Counted from the first letter of the stretch, positions 27,953 to 37,589 are shown. The stretch is 64,000 bases of DNA from Micromonospora yasonensis (GCF_026013475.1 NZ_JAPDPH010000006.1:22771-86770), one strand, 5' to 3'. Made by a program: numbers and translations. The notes: generated from the sequence alone by a model not told the origin.

Positions 27953-28870
27953 ATGCATCTCGTCGTCATGGCGGTCGCCCCGATCGTGCTGCTGCTCGGT
28001 CTCGGCACAGTGCTGCGCCGGCGGCTGGTGACCGACCCGGGATTCTGGCGCGGCATCGAGTGGATGAGCTACCGCGTCTTCACGCCCGCGCTGTTCGTCA
28101 CCTCGATCGGGGCGACCGACCTGGCCGCGGCCTCGCCGGCGGCATTGCTGCCCAGCCTGGCCGTCCCGGTCGTCGTCGTCTCCGTGCTCGTCATCGCGCT
28201 GCGTCGCCCGCTCCGCGCGAACGGCCCGCAACTGACCTCGCTGGTCCAAGGCAGCATCCGCCTCAACACCTACATCGGGCTCGTGTTCGCCTCCGCCGCC
28301 TACGGCCCGGAAGGAGTTGCCACTTTCGCCCTGGCCGCCGCCGTCATGGTCCCGCTCGTCAACGTCATATCGGTGAGCGTCCTGTCACGACACGGCAGCC
28401 GGGACGACCGTGACCGGCCAAGGCTCTGGCGCGAACTTCCCGGCAACCCCCTCATCCAGGGCTGCGCGGCCGGCCTCGCCCTGAACCTGCTCCACCTCAG
28501 ACTGCCCGCGTTCCTGGCCACCACCCTCGACATGCTCGCCGCCCCCGCGCTGGTGTGCGGAACGCTGGCAGCAGGTGCGGCGATCACCTTCCGCCCGCGG
28601 CGGCGCGATGTCGTCGACATCCTCTCGGCATCCGCCCTCAAGCTCGTCGCCCTGCCCCTCGCGGCGGTCGCCATCGCCACAGCCCTCGGGGTCAGCGGCG
28701 CGACGCTCACCAGCATCGCGATCATCTGCGCTGTCCCGACCGCACCCTCCGCCTACGTCCTCGCCCGACGGATGGGCGGCGACACCCGCCTCATGGCGTC
28801 CATCACCGGCGCGCAGACACTGCTCTCCATCGCCACACTCCCGTTCATCGTCGGCATGACCACGGGATAA
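27953..28870 (+). CDS. AEC (auxin efflux carrier)-type transporter
   Basis: 305 aa. Ten hydrophobic segments in two halves, with the family's Asn-containing GSIRLNTYIGL segment and CAVPTAPSAYVLARRMGGD near residue 265. AEC proteins export organic anions such as malate. The substrate is not readable. Divergent from the CGNR regulator. Confidence 0.87.
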   Translation: MHLVVMAVAPIVLLLGLGTVLRRRLVTDPGFWRGIEWMSYRVFTPALFVTSIGATDLAAASPAALLPSLAVPVVVVSVLVIALRRPLRANGPQLTSLVQGSIRLNTYIGLVFASAAYGPEGVATFALAAAVMVPLVNVISVSVLSRHGSRDDRDRPRLWRELPGNPLIQGCAAGLALNLLHLRLPAFLATTLDMLAAPALVCGTLAAGAAITFRPRRRDVVDILSASALKLVALPLAAVAIATALGVSGATLTSIAIICAVPTAPSAYVLARRMGGDTRLMASITGAQTLLSIATLPFIVGMTTG

Positions 28871-29000
28871 CCCTCTCCCGGGCAGTGCGATGTCCTACGG
28901 CCGACCCCGCTTCCGGCTACTGGCCCTCGGCTGTACGGCAGGTCCATCCTGGACTCCTCGGGGCCCCGCCGGAGGCGGCCTTTGCTGCAATACTGCTGCG

Positions 29001-29243
29001 ATGTTGATGTGGATCGGGCGGGCCGCGTCTCTGCTTGTGGCGCTCGCGTTGGCAGTTGTCGGTGTGCTGTTTGTCTACGGCTCGTGGAGCGCTTGGGATG
29101 GTCTGCCGCCGGATGGGCCGCCTCTCGGCGATGCTGATCGGGCCTATGAGGTTGTCACCGCCTTGTTCGGTCTGGGTCTCTTGGCCGGCGGCATCTGGCT
29201 CGCTGTCCGAGTCGCCCGCGGAATGCGTCAGCGCACAGCGTGA
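29001..29243 (+). CDS. Small two-helix membrane protein
   Basis: 80 aa (LMWIGRAASLLVALALAVVG...LFGLGLLAGGIWLAVRVARG). Two transmembrane helices joined by a Pro/Asp-rich loop. No known domain. ATG at 29001; another in-frame ATG lies at 29007. Confidence 0.55.
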   Translation: MLMWIGRAASLLVALALAVVGVLFVYGSWSAWDGLPPDGPPLGDADRAYEVVTALFGLGLLAGGIWLAVRVARGMRQRTA

Positions 29244-29409
29244 CCTGAGCCCGATCCCGACCCCCGCTTCTGCTGCCGTCACTGTCTGCCGCCGACCCGC
29301 CCCTCCAGGGAGCGGGCCGCCGCCCGGCCCGCCTCGTCAGGCGGACCTTGACGGCTCGTACGGACGCTGGGCCTGGGCCGGTGCCGGGGGGATGTGCTGC
29401 CGAACCGAT

Positions 29410-29441
29410 GGGCCGCGACGCCGGTCGCGGCGTCGCGGCCC
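29410..29441 (-). terminator. Hairpin terminator
   Basis: A perfect 13-bp stem (29411-29423 / 29428-29440, 4-nt loop), extendable by one G-C pair. It lies past the end of the S8/PATR pseudogene and the small membrane-protein gene, so it may serve either. Confidence 0.7.
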
Positions 29442-29471
29442 CACCCGCTCATCGTCGGAACCCTTGCGGGA

Positions 29472-30600
29472 TTAGTTCGCTTGCGGCAGCGCGCGCAGGA
29501 CCGTCAGGGTCATGCTGTTGTTCGGGTAGGACACCCGGAACAGGTAACCGCCCGCGCTCAGGACCCGGTTCTCGGGCAGCGCGTGGAAGCTGCCGTTGAT
29601 CGAGCTGCCGCTCATGATCGTCAGCACGGTGCCCGGGGTCAGCGATCCGCGTACGTCCAGGTCCAGCTCGCCGGCGAGCGCCAGCTCACCCACGGCGCGG
29701 ACGCTGGTGCAGTCGTGGTCGCCCAGATGGTCACGGCGAGGCGACCCTGCTGGCCGACGTTCACGTTCCCGCCGACGCTCAGCACGTTGCCAGCGGTGAC
29801 GGGCACGTCGGTGATCTGCGCCGCCTCCTCCGACGTCAGGCCGGGCTGCAGCACGCCCCCGGTGACGTTGATGCTGCCCGCCACGCTGCCGCTGCCGCCG
29901 AGCGTCCCGCCGCATACGTCGATCGCGCCGGCGTGCGAGCCGATGATCGACAGCTTGCCGGCCTCGACGCTGCTCGTGCCGTGCCAGGTGTTGTTGCCCG
30001 TGAGGAACAGCGTGCCGCCGCCCTGCTTGGTGAGGCTGCCCTCGTAGACGCGGGCATTGCGGGCCTGCTCGCGCCGCATCCCGATGGCGTAGTCGGACTT
30101 GTCGACGTCGCTCGCGTCGGCGGGCAGGCCGTTCGTCCACCCCTTGGCGGCCTTGGTGGCCGCCCAGGCGGCCGCCTCGGCGACGTCCTCCTGCTGGCGC
30201 GCCCGGATCGCGACGTCGGAGATGTCGTTCGACCAGACGTCATTCTGTCCCTGCAGGTCAGCCACGAACGGCCCCAGGAACTGCCCCGGGCCCTTCATGG
30301 CCTCACGCAGGCTGACCGTGTGCCAGCCGTTGCGGCTGTCGGGCACCTGCACGATCTGGCCCCGGGTGGGGTTCAGCACGGCGCTGCCCGCCGCGTCGCT
30401 GACGGGGCTCGGGCACACCGTTGACGACCGACACGGTCGTGCTGTTGATGCCGTTGCTCGGCGCCGTCACGCAGGACCACTTCGCCACACCGCACTGGTT
30501 GAAGGTCTGCTGGCCGGGGACCAGGACCGACCCGTCGGGGTTGAACGTGCGCCCCACCGTGGGGTCAGCTTCGCCGCCTTGTCACGCCGGTACCGAGGTC
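29472..30600 (-). pseudogene. S8 protease C-terminus with PATR (autotransporter-type) repeat, degenerate
   Basis: In three successive minus-strand frames: YRRDKAAKL, then DPTVGRTFNPDGSVLVPGQQ; then SLREAMKGPGQFLGPF, DVWSNDISD and SLTKQGGGTLFLTGNNTWHG, a passenger-associated transport repeat; then ALAGELDLDVRGSLTPG to ALPQAN and a TAG. The order matches the C-terminal half of secreted S8 proteases with PATR beta-helix repeats. Breaks lie near 30572, 30417 and 29722, each repaired by one base. The catalytic domain and signal peptide are missing; homology ends near 30600, just before an intact gene on the other strand. Confidence 0.75.
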
Positions 30601-30674
30601 GATGTCGGGTTGCGCCGCATCTGTGCCTGCACGAGGCTGAGCGGGACTCGTCAGCGCATCCCGAGGGGGACCGC

Positions 30675-33326
30675 ATGATCGACTCCATCCGCCGGATCAG
30701 TCCACCATGGAGGCGCCCGCGGGCCCGGGCCGCCGCCATCGCGTTGGCCTCCGGCACCGCTCTCGCGTTATGCGTCACCGTTGCACCGGCATCGGCCGCG
30801 CGGACCGGACTCGCCCCGAGCCGCGATGTCGTCGCCACTGGCAGCGGCGGCGCGGAACTGTCCGAGAAGACCCAGTTGAGCAATCGCCGCTTCGTCGTCA
30901 CCGGCGACCGCGCCTACGAGGTCGGCGCGGCGGACGGCACGTACCCCGGCACCGGCTGGCACATCCGGGGCGAAATGGGGGGCTTCTGGTCGCCACCGAT
31001 CAAGCTGCTCGATGGCCTGTGGTTTGCCGTGGACGGCAAGTGGTTGAAGACCACCACGTTCACCAGCGGCCAGGGGTACACCCGGATGGACATGGTGGCC
31101 GGCAACGGCGCCACCGTCCGGCGACTCGACGTGGTACCCGACGGTGGCCGGGCCACGCTCGTCGGTCTGAACCTCCCCGGCGCGGCGGGCGGCGGCACCT
31201 CGCAGGTGAAGCTGACCGTCCACGCACACTCTGAGCTGTTGTCCGCGTACCCGTGGGGCTGGACGTCGCCGAGCCAGGCGCAGTTCAACCTGCCGGACTC
31301 CGGCTCCTTCGACGGGCGCAACCTGGTGTTCCGGGACAACGGCACCCCGCCGGTGCCGGACGCGCCGGCGCACGACTGGGCGGCGATGGTTGGCAGCACG
31401 CTGACGCCCTCGGCCGCCACCCTCGGTCCCGGGTTCCGGGGGCCACAGGGCGACGTCGTCTGCGGCGACCCCCAGCCGGCCGTCTGCGACGACGGACCGT
31501 ACGGCAAGGGCACCGGCGGCGAGTTGACGTACCCGGTGACCGTGCCGGCCGGTGGCCGCACGGTGTGGTTCGCGGTCGCCGGATCCGACGCGGGCCCGAC
31601 CGCAGCGCAGGCCGAGTTGACGCAGGCCCTGCGCGACCCGGCCGGCGCCGCCGCCGCGAAGCTGGCCGCGCGGCAGACGCTCGCGGCGCAGAGCAAGGTG
31701 GATCTGCCGGGCGACCCGATGCTGGCGCGCAGCGTCGAGTGGTCCAAGCAGAACGTGGCGGACTCGGTCCAGGAGTCCCGCAACCTGAGGGTGTTCCCCA
31801 GCAACGAGGGCCGGCAGTACCCGCCGCCGTCCGGGACCGTCGCGGTGGCCCGGTGGCTGGGTGCCGGCTGGCCGGACTACCCGTGGCTGTTCGCCACGGA
31901 CGGGGAGTACAGCGCGTTCCCCGCCGTGGCGGCAGGGCAGTTCGACGTCGTCAAGAGCCACCTGACGGCGCTGCGTGACGTCAGCGACATCGCCAACCAC
32001 CGCTCCGGCAAGGTGGTCCACGAGGTCACCCCGGACGGTCAGGTGTACTACGGCGCCAACGCCGACCCCGGAAACACCGACGAGACGGTGAAGTTCCCCA
32101 GCGCGGTCGCGCTGGTGTGGCGGTGGACCGGCGACAACGCCTTCCGCGACCGGATGTACGACTTCGCGGTGCGCAACATGCGCTACGCCGTGGCGCTGGA
32201 CGACGACGGCGACGGCTGGCCGGAGGGCTCCGGCAACGTGGAGCGCGCCGGCATGGGCCAGGAGAAGCTCGACGTCGCGGTGTACACCATCCGCGGCCTG
32301 CTCGACCTGGCCGACCTGGCCGCCGCCAAGAACGACGCCGCCACGGCCGCCTGGGCCACCGAACAGGCACGGCACCGCCTGAAGATCTTCGAGAAGGCCT
32401 GGTGGTACGGGGGCGATGCCAAGGGCTACGCCGACTCGCTGTCCGATCCGGGCGACGTCAAGCTGTTCCAGCGGTACTGGACCGGCGTCACGCCGATGGA
32501 GGCTGTGCTGCCCGGCCGGTCGGGCGGACCCGGTCAGATCGCCGGACCGACCGTTCCGGGAAACCCGCTCGCGGCCACCGACCATGCCGAGACCGGGCTG
32601 GCCCAGCGGGAACGTGACTGCTACACCGGCGAGTTCGGCCTGTACCACACCGGCACCGGACCGACCAGCGACCCGGCCGGCAACAAGGGGCCGTCCTGCG
32701 ACAGCGTGGTCTCCTCCATGCAGTCCGAACGGAACATCTTCACGCTGGGCGCCGCCGTCATGGCAGTGGCGGAGGGCAACTACGGCCGGCTGACCCAGCA
32801 GCGGCACTACACGAACGCCAACGCGCGTACCCAACTCGACCCGACGGTGTGGGAGATGCCCGGTGCCATGCCGGAGATCTCTCCGTCGCCCGACTTCGGG
32901 TCGAACATGCAGCACGACTTCCTCAGCCGATCGAGCGTGCTGCAGACCTGGGGCTCGTACGGCACCCTCTGGCCAGTGATCAACCAGCAACTCGGCGTCG
33001 CCCCCGACATCGGGCGGGGCCAGTTGTCGGTGGTTCCGCAGTTGCCGCCCGGCCAGCACCACATCTCCGGCAGCAACATCAGGGTCGGTACCGGGCACGT
33101 GGACGTGACCGAGACGCGTAGCGGTTCGAGTCTGCAGGTCACGGTGGATGCCGCCGTGCCCTGTCAGCTGACCCTCGGCGCGGTGCTACCGTCCGGCACG
33201 ACCGTGGCGAAGGTCCAGCTCGACGGGCGCAACGCCAGCTACCACACCGTGCAGACCGACCGTGGCGTCCAGGTGGTCGTGGACGCCAGCAGCGGGAAGC
33301 ACACCCTGACCATCACGCTGAAGTAG
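30675..33326 (+). CDS. Secreted glycogen-debranching-like (alpha/alpha)6 glycosidase
   Basis: 883 aa. The ATG follows GAGGGGGACC. Signal peptide RARAAAIALASGTALALCVTVAPASA (about 16-42). An N-terminal beta-sandwich (to about 330) precedes an (alpha/alpha)6 barrel: YPWLFATDGEYSAF near 403, VTPDGQVYYGANADPGNTDE, DDDGDGWPEGSGNVER near 510-525, and GEFGLYHTG. The second half resembles amylo-alpha-1,6-glucosidase and GH63/GH15-like barrels. The DGW...EGSG acidic segment and the DGE are candidate catalytic parts. Exact substrate unknown. A strong terminator follows. Confidence 0.78.
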   Translation: MIDSIRRISPPWRRPRARAAAIALASGTALALCVTVAPASAARTGLAPSRDVVATGSGGAELSEKTQLSNRRFVVTGDRAYEVGAADGTYPGTGWHIRGEMGGFWSPPIKLLDGLWFAVDGKWLKTTTFTSGQGYTRMDMVAGNGATVRRLDVVPDGGRATLVGLNLPGAAGGGTSQVKLTVHAHSELLSAYPWGWTSPSQAQFNLPDSGSFDGRNLVFRDNGTPPVPDAPAHDWAAMVGSTLTPSAATLGPGFRGPQGDVVCGDPQPAVCDDGPYGKGTGGELTYPVTVPAGGRTVWFAVAGSDAGPTAAQAELTQALRDPAGAAAAKLAARQTLAAQSKVDLPGDPMLARSVEWSKQNVADSVQESRNLRVFPSNEGRQYPPPSGTVAVARWLGAGWPDYPWLFATDGEYSAFPAVAAGQFDVVKSHLTALRDVSDIANHRSGKVVHEVTPDGQVYYGANADPGNTDETVKFPSAVALVWRWTGDNAFRDRMYDFAVRNMRYAVALDDDGDGWPEGSGNVERAGMGQEKLDVAVYTIRGLLDLADLAAAKNDAATAAWATEQARHRLKIFEKAWWYGGDAKGYADSLSDPGDVKLFQRYWTGVTPMEAVLPGRSGGPGQIAGPTVPGNPLAATDHAETGLAQRERDCYTGEFGLYHTGTGPTSDPAGNKGPSCDSVVSSMQSERNIFTLGAAVMAVAEGNYGRLTQQRHYTNANARTQLDPTVWEMPGAMPEISPSPDFGSNMQHDFLSRSSVLQTWGSYGTLWPVINQQLGVAPDIGRGQLSVVPQLPPGQHHISGSNIRVGTGHVDVTETRSGSSLQVTVDAAVPCQLTLGAVLPSGTTVAKVQLDGRNASYHTVQTDRGVQVVVDASSGKHTLTITLK

Positions 33327-33330
33327 TCGA

Positions 33331-33361
33331 CGACGGCAGGCCCGCAACGGGCCTGCCGTCG
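33331..33361 (+). terminator. Terminator of the debranching-like gene
   Basis: A perfect 14-bp stem (33331-33344 / 33348-33361) with a 3-nt loop, 4 bp after the stop codon. An outer GTCGA/TCGAC pair extends it. Confidence 0.8.
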
Positions 33362-33365
33362 ACTA

Positions 33366-33613
33366 CCACACCACCGAGGGCCGCTCCTGGCGCCTCTGGC
33401 TCTCCACCCGGCAGCGCACGGGCCGCCCGCCTGCCCACACCCGGCACAATGCCCGCCACCGCTGCCGGCGAGGACCCCGATGCGGCCGACGCCTCCGCCC
33501 GGGCCCGGCCAGTGAGCTGGTCCTGGCCTTTTGCGGCCGTATTCCGGTGGACTCCCTGAAGCTCGGCGGTGACCGACGTGTTCGACCTGCTTATCGCCGG
33601 GGAACCGGATGAG
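33366..33613 (+). pseudogene. Remnant of a mycothiol-dependent maleylpyruvate isomerase-type (TIGR03083/DinB-like) protein
   Basis: Shifting frames give EGRSWRLWLSTR, then GPASELVLAFCGRIPVDSLK with LGGDRR, then VFDLLIAGEPDE and a TAG. This is the pattern of the small C-terminal domain found after DinB in actinomycete MDMPI proteins. At least two frame changes are needed and the DinB domain is missing. No start codon. Confidence 0.55.
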
Positions 33614-33701
33614 TAGGACGTAATGGTGCGCCACGCCAGCCCTAGCCACCGACGGACGGGTGCCTGGGTGGCCGCCTGGCCGATCGGGGGAAGATGGGTG
33701 G

Positions 33702-34694
33702 GTGCTCGAGTCGATCGGTGTCCGCCCCGAGGACGAGAGGGTCTATCGCGAACTCCTGTCTCGCCCCGAGGCATCGCAGCGCGACCTCGCCGCAGCACTC
33801 GACCGTGGCGCGGCCGAGGTGGGCCGCTCGCTGACCAGGCTCGAGGAGCTGGGTCTGGTGCACCGGCTGCCCGGCCAGCCCGCCAGGATGCGTGCGGCGC
33901 GGCCGGACGTGGCCGTCGACGCGCTGGTCGACCGACGCCGCGAAGAGCTGGCGCGCACGCAGCTCGCCGCGCGCGCCCTGCTCGCCGAGATGCCCGCCGA
34001 GGAGCGGTACCGCCCGGAGGAGATCATCGAGGTGCTGGTCGGCCGGGCAGCGATCGCTGCCCGGTTCGAGCAACTGCTCAGCACCACCCGGCACGAGCTC
34101 ATGGTGCTCGATCGCCCGCCGTACGTCGCCGATCCCCGGCGGTCGGACAACTCGGTCCGCCGGCTCCTGCGCGCGAAGGTGCGGGTGCGCGGCATCTACG
34201 CCCCGGAGGCGTTGGAGCTGCCGGGTGCGCTCGAGGAGGTCCAGGACGCTGCCGGCGTGGGTGAGCAGTCCCGGGTGCACAACGGCCTCCCGATGAAGCT
34301 GGCGATAGGCGACCGCCGGTTGGCGATCCTGCCGGTTGGCGCGCAGAGCGCCGACGCGGCGGTCTGTATCCGGCCTTCGACCCTGCTCGACGCGCTGGTC
34401 CAGCTCTTCGAGCTGCTCTGGGCGCAGGCGACGCCGATCGTCGCACCGGCACAGGAGGGCAGGTTCAGCGATCGCCAGCTCGCCGCGCTGCTCGCCTCAG
34501 GCGCGAAGGACGACGCGGTCGCCCGGCGGCTGGGCGCCAGCACCCGCACGCTCAGCCGCCGGATCGCCGAGCTGATGGACCACCTGCACGTCCGCACGCG
34601 CTTTCAGGCGGGCGTACAGGCGGTCCGGCTCGGTTGGCTCGACAGCTCAGTGCACGACGTCGAAGGCCCGGACGATCGTCTGGTCGACCGTTGA
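33702..34694 (+). CDS. TrmB-like / LuxR-type HTH transcriptional regulator (paralogue)
   Basis: 330 aa from a GTG behind GGGGGAAG. It has the same architecture as the regulator at 5911-6897: LESIGVRPEDERVYRELL aligned with LDALGLSPEDEAVYGML, a middle sensor region, and a C-terminal HTH (LAALLASGAKDDAVARRLG, then STRTLSRRIAELMDHLHV). Its last 48 bp overlap the 3' end of the convergent subtilase-like gene, so the pair may affect each other by antisense transcription. It is probably the regulator of that secreted protein. Confidence 0.8.
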   Translation: MLESIGVRPEDERVYRELLSRPEASQRDLAAALDRGAAEVGRSLTRLEELGLVHRLPGQPARMRAARPDVAVDALVDRRREELARTQLAARALLAEMPAEERYRPEEIIEVLVGRAAIAARFEQLLSTTRHELMVLDRPPYVADPRRSDNSVRRLLRAKVRVRGIYAPEALELPGALEEVQDAAGVGEQSRVHNGLPMKLAIGDRRLAILPVGAQSADAAVCIRPSTLLDALVQLFELLWAQATPIVAPAQEGRFSDRQLAALLASGAKDDAVARRLGASTRTLSRRIAELMDHLHVRTRFQAGVQAVRLGWLDSSVHDVEGPDDRLVDR

Positions 34695-37028
34695 GCCGTC
34701 GGTGTCCTCCGCGTGCAGCCGCAGCGACACCAGGCCGCTGCCCGCCGGCAGCTCGACGCGCCAGCCGTTCGTACCGCGGGTGACGGCCGCCGGTTGCCAG
34801 GTCGCACCGTCGTCGTACGACGCGTCGACGCTCGGTTCGCCGATCGGCGTGGACGGTACGCCGTCAGGGTGCCGCAGCCGCAGGTCGAACGCCACTCGCC
34901 CCTGGAGGTCGGCGCGGACCCGATTGTGCAGGTCGACGCCGACGTCGTAGTCCGGCAGCAGCAGCGGCTGGGTCTGCGCCGCTCCCCCGGCGGTCGTCGT
35001 CGACGGGAAGCTCCAGGCGGTGTCGGTGTGTGTCGACAGCTCGTTCCACGCCTGCGGGTTGTCCGCAGTGAACGAGATCGAGACACGAGACTCGCCGGCG
35101 GGAAGCCGGACCGTGCCGGAGGGGAGGTTGTCGGTCTCCCTGACCAGGGCGCCGTCGGCCCTGATCTCGAGATGGGTGTGCACCCCACTCGGGTGGGTGT
35201 ACTCCGTTCCGTGGTTTCCGTCCGCGTCGGTGAAGCCGTCAACGGCCACGCGCAGCTGATCACCGGCGCGCTGGACGGGCAGGGCGGGATTGGGGGCCGC
35301 CGCGATCGGTGCCCGGCCGAAGGGCAGCTGGTCCTGTTCGCGGTCCGAATACGCCTGGCGCCCAGGCATGGTCAGGTTCATCGGCAGCACTGGCGCCTTG
35401 GGGAACATCGCGTTGTAGGAGGACTCCGGAGCGAACTGGGCGTAGCTCCATGCCGTGTCGGGGTCGGGGATGCGGTACTCGGTGCGCGTACGCGGCCCGC
35501 CCGCGAGGGGGAACACCGTGGAGACGACGAACGAGTTGCCGGGCTGCCACGGGTACGCCGCCTCGGAGAACGTCGAGGGAAGCGTCGGCTGCCCGTACAC
35601 CTGACGCACCTGAGTGGCGAGCTGCTCGGGCAGGGCAACGTAAGTGGGGTCCTCGGGGATCCGGTTCTTCTCCTTCAGGTAGAGGTCGTAGACATAGGGG
35701 CTGGCCGGCTCTCCGTCGACGGTCACCATGGCTCCCTTAGGGAGGTGGGCGAGTGCGAGACCCTCCGCCCGGTCCAGCCGGATCGTCGGCACCTGCAGCT
35801 TGACCCCGGTGCCGCCCGGGTCGCTGATGTCACCGGGGCCGTCGTTGCGGATCACGACCACGCCAGCACCGTGTGCGGCGGCGTTGTTGGACTGTTCCGC
35901 GATCGACATGTCGGCGGAGTGCGTGACCAGCGCCAGCGCGCCGTGCAGTTGCTGGCCGGCGAGATCGGCCGCCGTGGCGTGGCCGACGTTCACCACGGGG
36001 AGGTGGGACCGGCCGTTGACGACCGGGAAGTCCGAGAAGACGTCGGAGAACCAGGTCCGGTCGACGTACTCGGGGTGGAGGGTCGGCGCGGTCGGCGCGG
36101 ACAGGGTGATGTCGGGCGCCTCCAGCCGGACCCGGGTGCGCGCCTGGAACGTCCCGATGGACACCGGCGGCGTGGGCTGCAGGTAGAAGTGCTGGTCGAG
36201 GAGGTATGCCGGGCGCATGTCCAGGTGGACCGCGGACCCGTTCGCGGCGGTGCGGTCGTAGCCGATGAGGATCGCGCCCTGCGGCGGCACCTTGGTGCTG
36301 CGCCCCGGGGTCTTGATCGTGAGCTGCCGGGCGTCGCGGGCGTCGAACGCGAAGGTCCGCTCACCGCTCACCGTCGTCTCCGGCTCGCCCACGAGCGAAA
36401 TGTTTTGGAAGGTGCGGCTGCTTCCGATGGTCGGCTGCTCGGCGGGCAGGGTGGTGATGAACGCCATCACCGAGTAAGCGCCGGGCGGTACGAGCACGCA
36501 GGTGGTCCGGGCGAAGGTGGCTGCGGAGCACTCGTCGCCCGGAGCCGGGTCGGTGACCAACTGTCGGGTCCACGTTGCGCCGTGCTCGAGGTCGAACACG
36601 GTGATGTAGGCCTGGGCGGTCCGGCCGTCCCGGCCCACTGCGGAGAAGCGCAGCGGCACGGGGTCGGCAGCGGCGGCGTTCAGAAGGGCGGCGCGGCCCT
36701 CGATCACGGTCGGCGTGCTGGCGGCATCGGTCGTCTGGACGGTCGTGCCAGTCTTGCTCGTCGCGACGACGAGGCCCGGAGTCACACCGTCGGCGTCGGG
36801 CAGCGCGGCGAGCGAGGTGGCGCCGGTGTCTCCGAGCGGCGTCAGGGCGACCTCGGCTCCGCCGCCCACGGAGACGACCCGCTCGGCCGACGCCGGGACG
36901 TGGCCGGCGGTGGAGGTCGCCGCGTTCGCCGCGGACCACGGCGCGGCGGTGAGCAGGCCGACCACGACGGCGAGCGAGGTGACGGAGGCGGTGCTCGTCC
37001 GGTGCAGGGCCGAGAGTGGCATGGTCAT
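34647..37028 (-). CDS. Secreted subtilase-like protein lacking the protease domain
   Basis: 793 aa. Signal peptide to about residue 37 (SVTSLAVVVGLLTAAPWSAANA). There is no Asp/His/Ser triad anywhere. A PA-like domain (HATAADLAGQQLHGALALVTH, then NNAAAHGAGVVVIRNDGPGD) and PASPYVYDLYLKE segment match the C-terminal half of the 7035-10742 subtilase, as does the end: SYDDGATWQP... QTIVRAFDVVH. So it equals the post-catalytic part of such proteases with its own exported N-terminus. The ATG at 37028 follows GGGAG. Role may be binding or an accessory of proteolysis (inference). Confidence 0.75.
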   Translation of the reverse strand: MTMPLSALHRTSTASVTSLAVVVGLLTAAPWSAANAATSTAGHVPASAERVVSVGGGAEVALTPLGDTGATSLAALPDADGVTPGLVVATSKTGTTVQTTDAASTPTVIEGRAALLNAAAADPVPLRFSAVGRDGRTAQAYITVFDLEHGATWTRQLVTDPAPGDECSAATFARTTCVLVPPGAYSVMAFITTLPAEQPTIGSSRTFQNISLVGEPETTVSGERTFAFDARDARQLTIKTPGRSTKVPPQGAILIGYDRTAANGSAVHLDMRPAYLLDQHFYLQPTPPVSIGTFQARTRVRLEAPDITLSAPTAPTLHPEYVDRTWFSDVFSDFPVVNGRSHLPVVNVGHATAADLAGQQLHGALALVTHSADMSIAEQSNNAAAHGAGVVVIRNDGPGDISDPGGTGVKLQVPTIRLDRAEGLALAHLPKGAMVTVDGEPASPYVYDLYLKEKNRIPEDPTYVALPEQLATQVRQVYGQPTLPSTFSEAAYPWQPGNSFVVSTVFPLAGGPRTRTEYRIPDPDTAWSYAQFAPESSYNAMFPKAPVLPMNLTMPGRQAYSDREQDQLPFGRAPIAAAPNPALPVQRAGDQLRVAVDGFTDADGNHGTEYTHPSGVHTHLEIRADGALVRETDNLPSGTVRLPAGESRVSISFTADNPQAWNELSTHTDTAWSFPSTTTAGGAAQTQPLLLPDYDVGVDLHNRVRADLQGRVAFDLRLRHPDGVPSTPIGEPSVDASYDDGATWQPAAVTRGTNGWRVELPAGSGLVSLRLHAEDTDGSTVDQTIVRAFDVVH

Positions 37029-37168
37029 GGGACTCCCATGGTCAGAGGGGCATTCCCCTTTCATAGTCGAGCCGTGGCGGTGGCGGACAGCATGATCGCT
37101 GGCGACTACTGGACATGGCGACCGTGCGCCATCGGCTGGTCCGGCTCGACCTAACCGGTCCGGAGTGA

Positions 37169-37440
37169 TCACGCTCCGATCCATAGGTCGTCAAGCGGGT
37201 GATCGACATCGCCCTTGGCCCGCAGCGCGGCGAGGGCGTTCGCCTAGTGCTGGCGCTCCTTGTCCGGGCGGGCACGCTCGCGTGCGATCTCCTGCCGCAC
37301 CCGCCGCTCGTCGCGGCCGGGCTGGCCAGCTTGCTGCAGCGTGATCCAGACGATGCCGTATCGCCGTGGCAGACAGCATGTGAGGAGGAATGGGGTGCGC
37401 TCGACGTTCGCGTCTTGCCGAAGAAGGGGAAGACGTCTCG
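37169..37440 (-). pseudogene. Possible 3' remnant with an in-frame amber codon
   Basis: One minus-strand frame with strong third-position GC reads RYGIVWITLQQAGQPGRDER and ERARPDKERQH, then TAG, then ANALAALRAKGDVDHPLDDL to WIGA and TGA. A CAG-to-TAG change would explain the break. I do not recognise the family and no start is visible. Confidence 0.35.
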
Positions 37441-37589
37441 TTCCGCGGCTGCGTCCGTAGGCCGATGCACATCATTCTGGGCCGACGATGTGTATCGCCG
37501 CTCGCGCCGCGGCAGCGCTGCCAAGAACGGTTTCAGTCCGCAGCAGACAAACAAGGAGAACGATCCCACTTTAACGTATATCGCACTGG

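Noticed and set aside
30099..30674. Upstream in-frame extension of the debranching-like gene.
   Set aside because: It lies over the S8/PATR relic and precedes a clear ribosome site and signal peptide at 30675.
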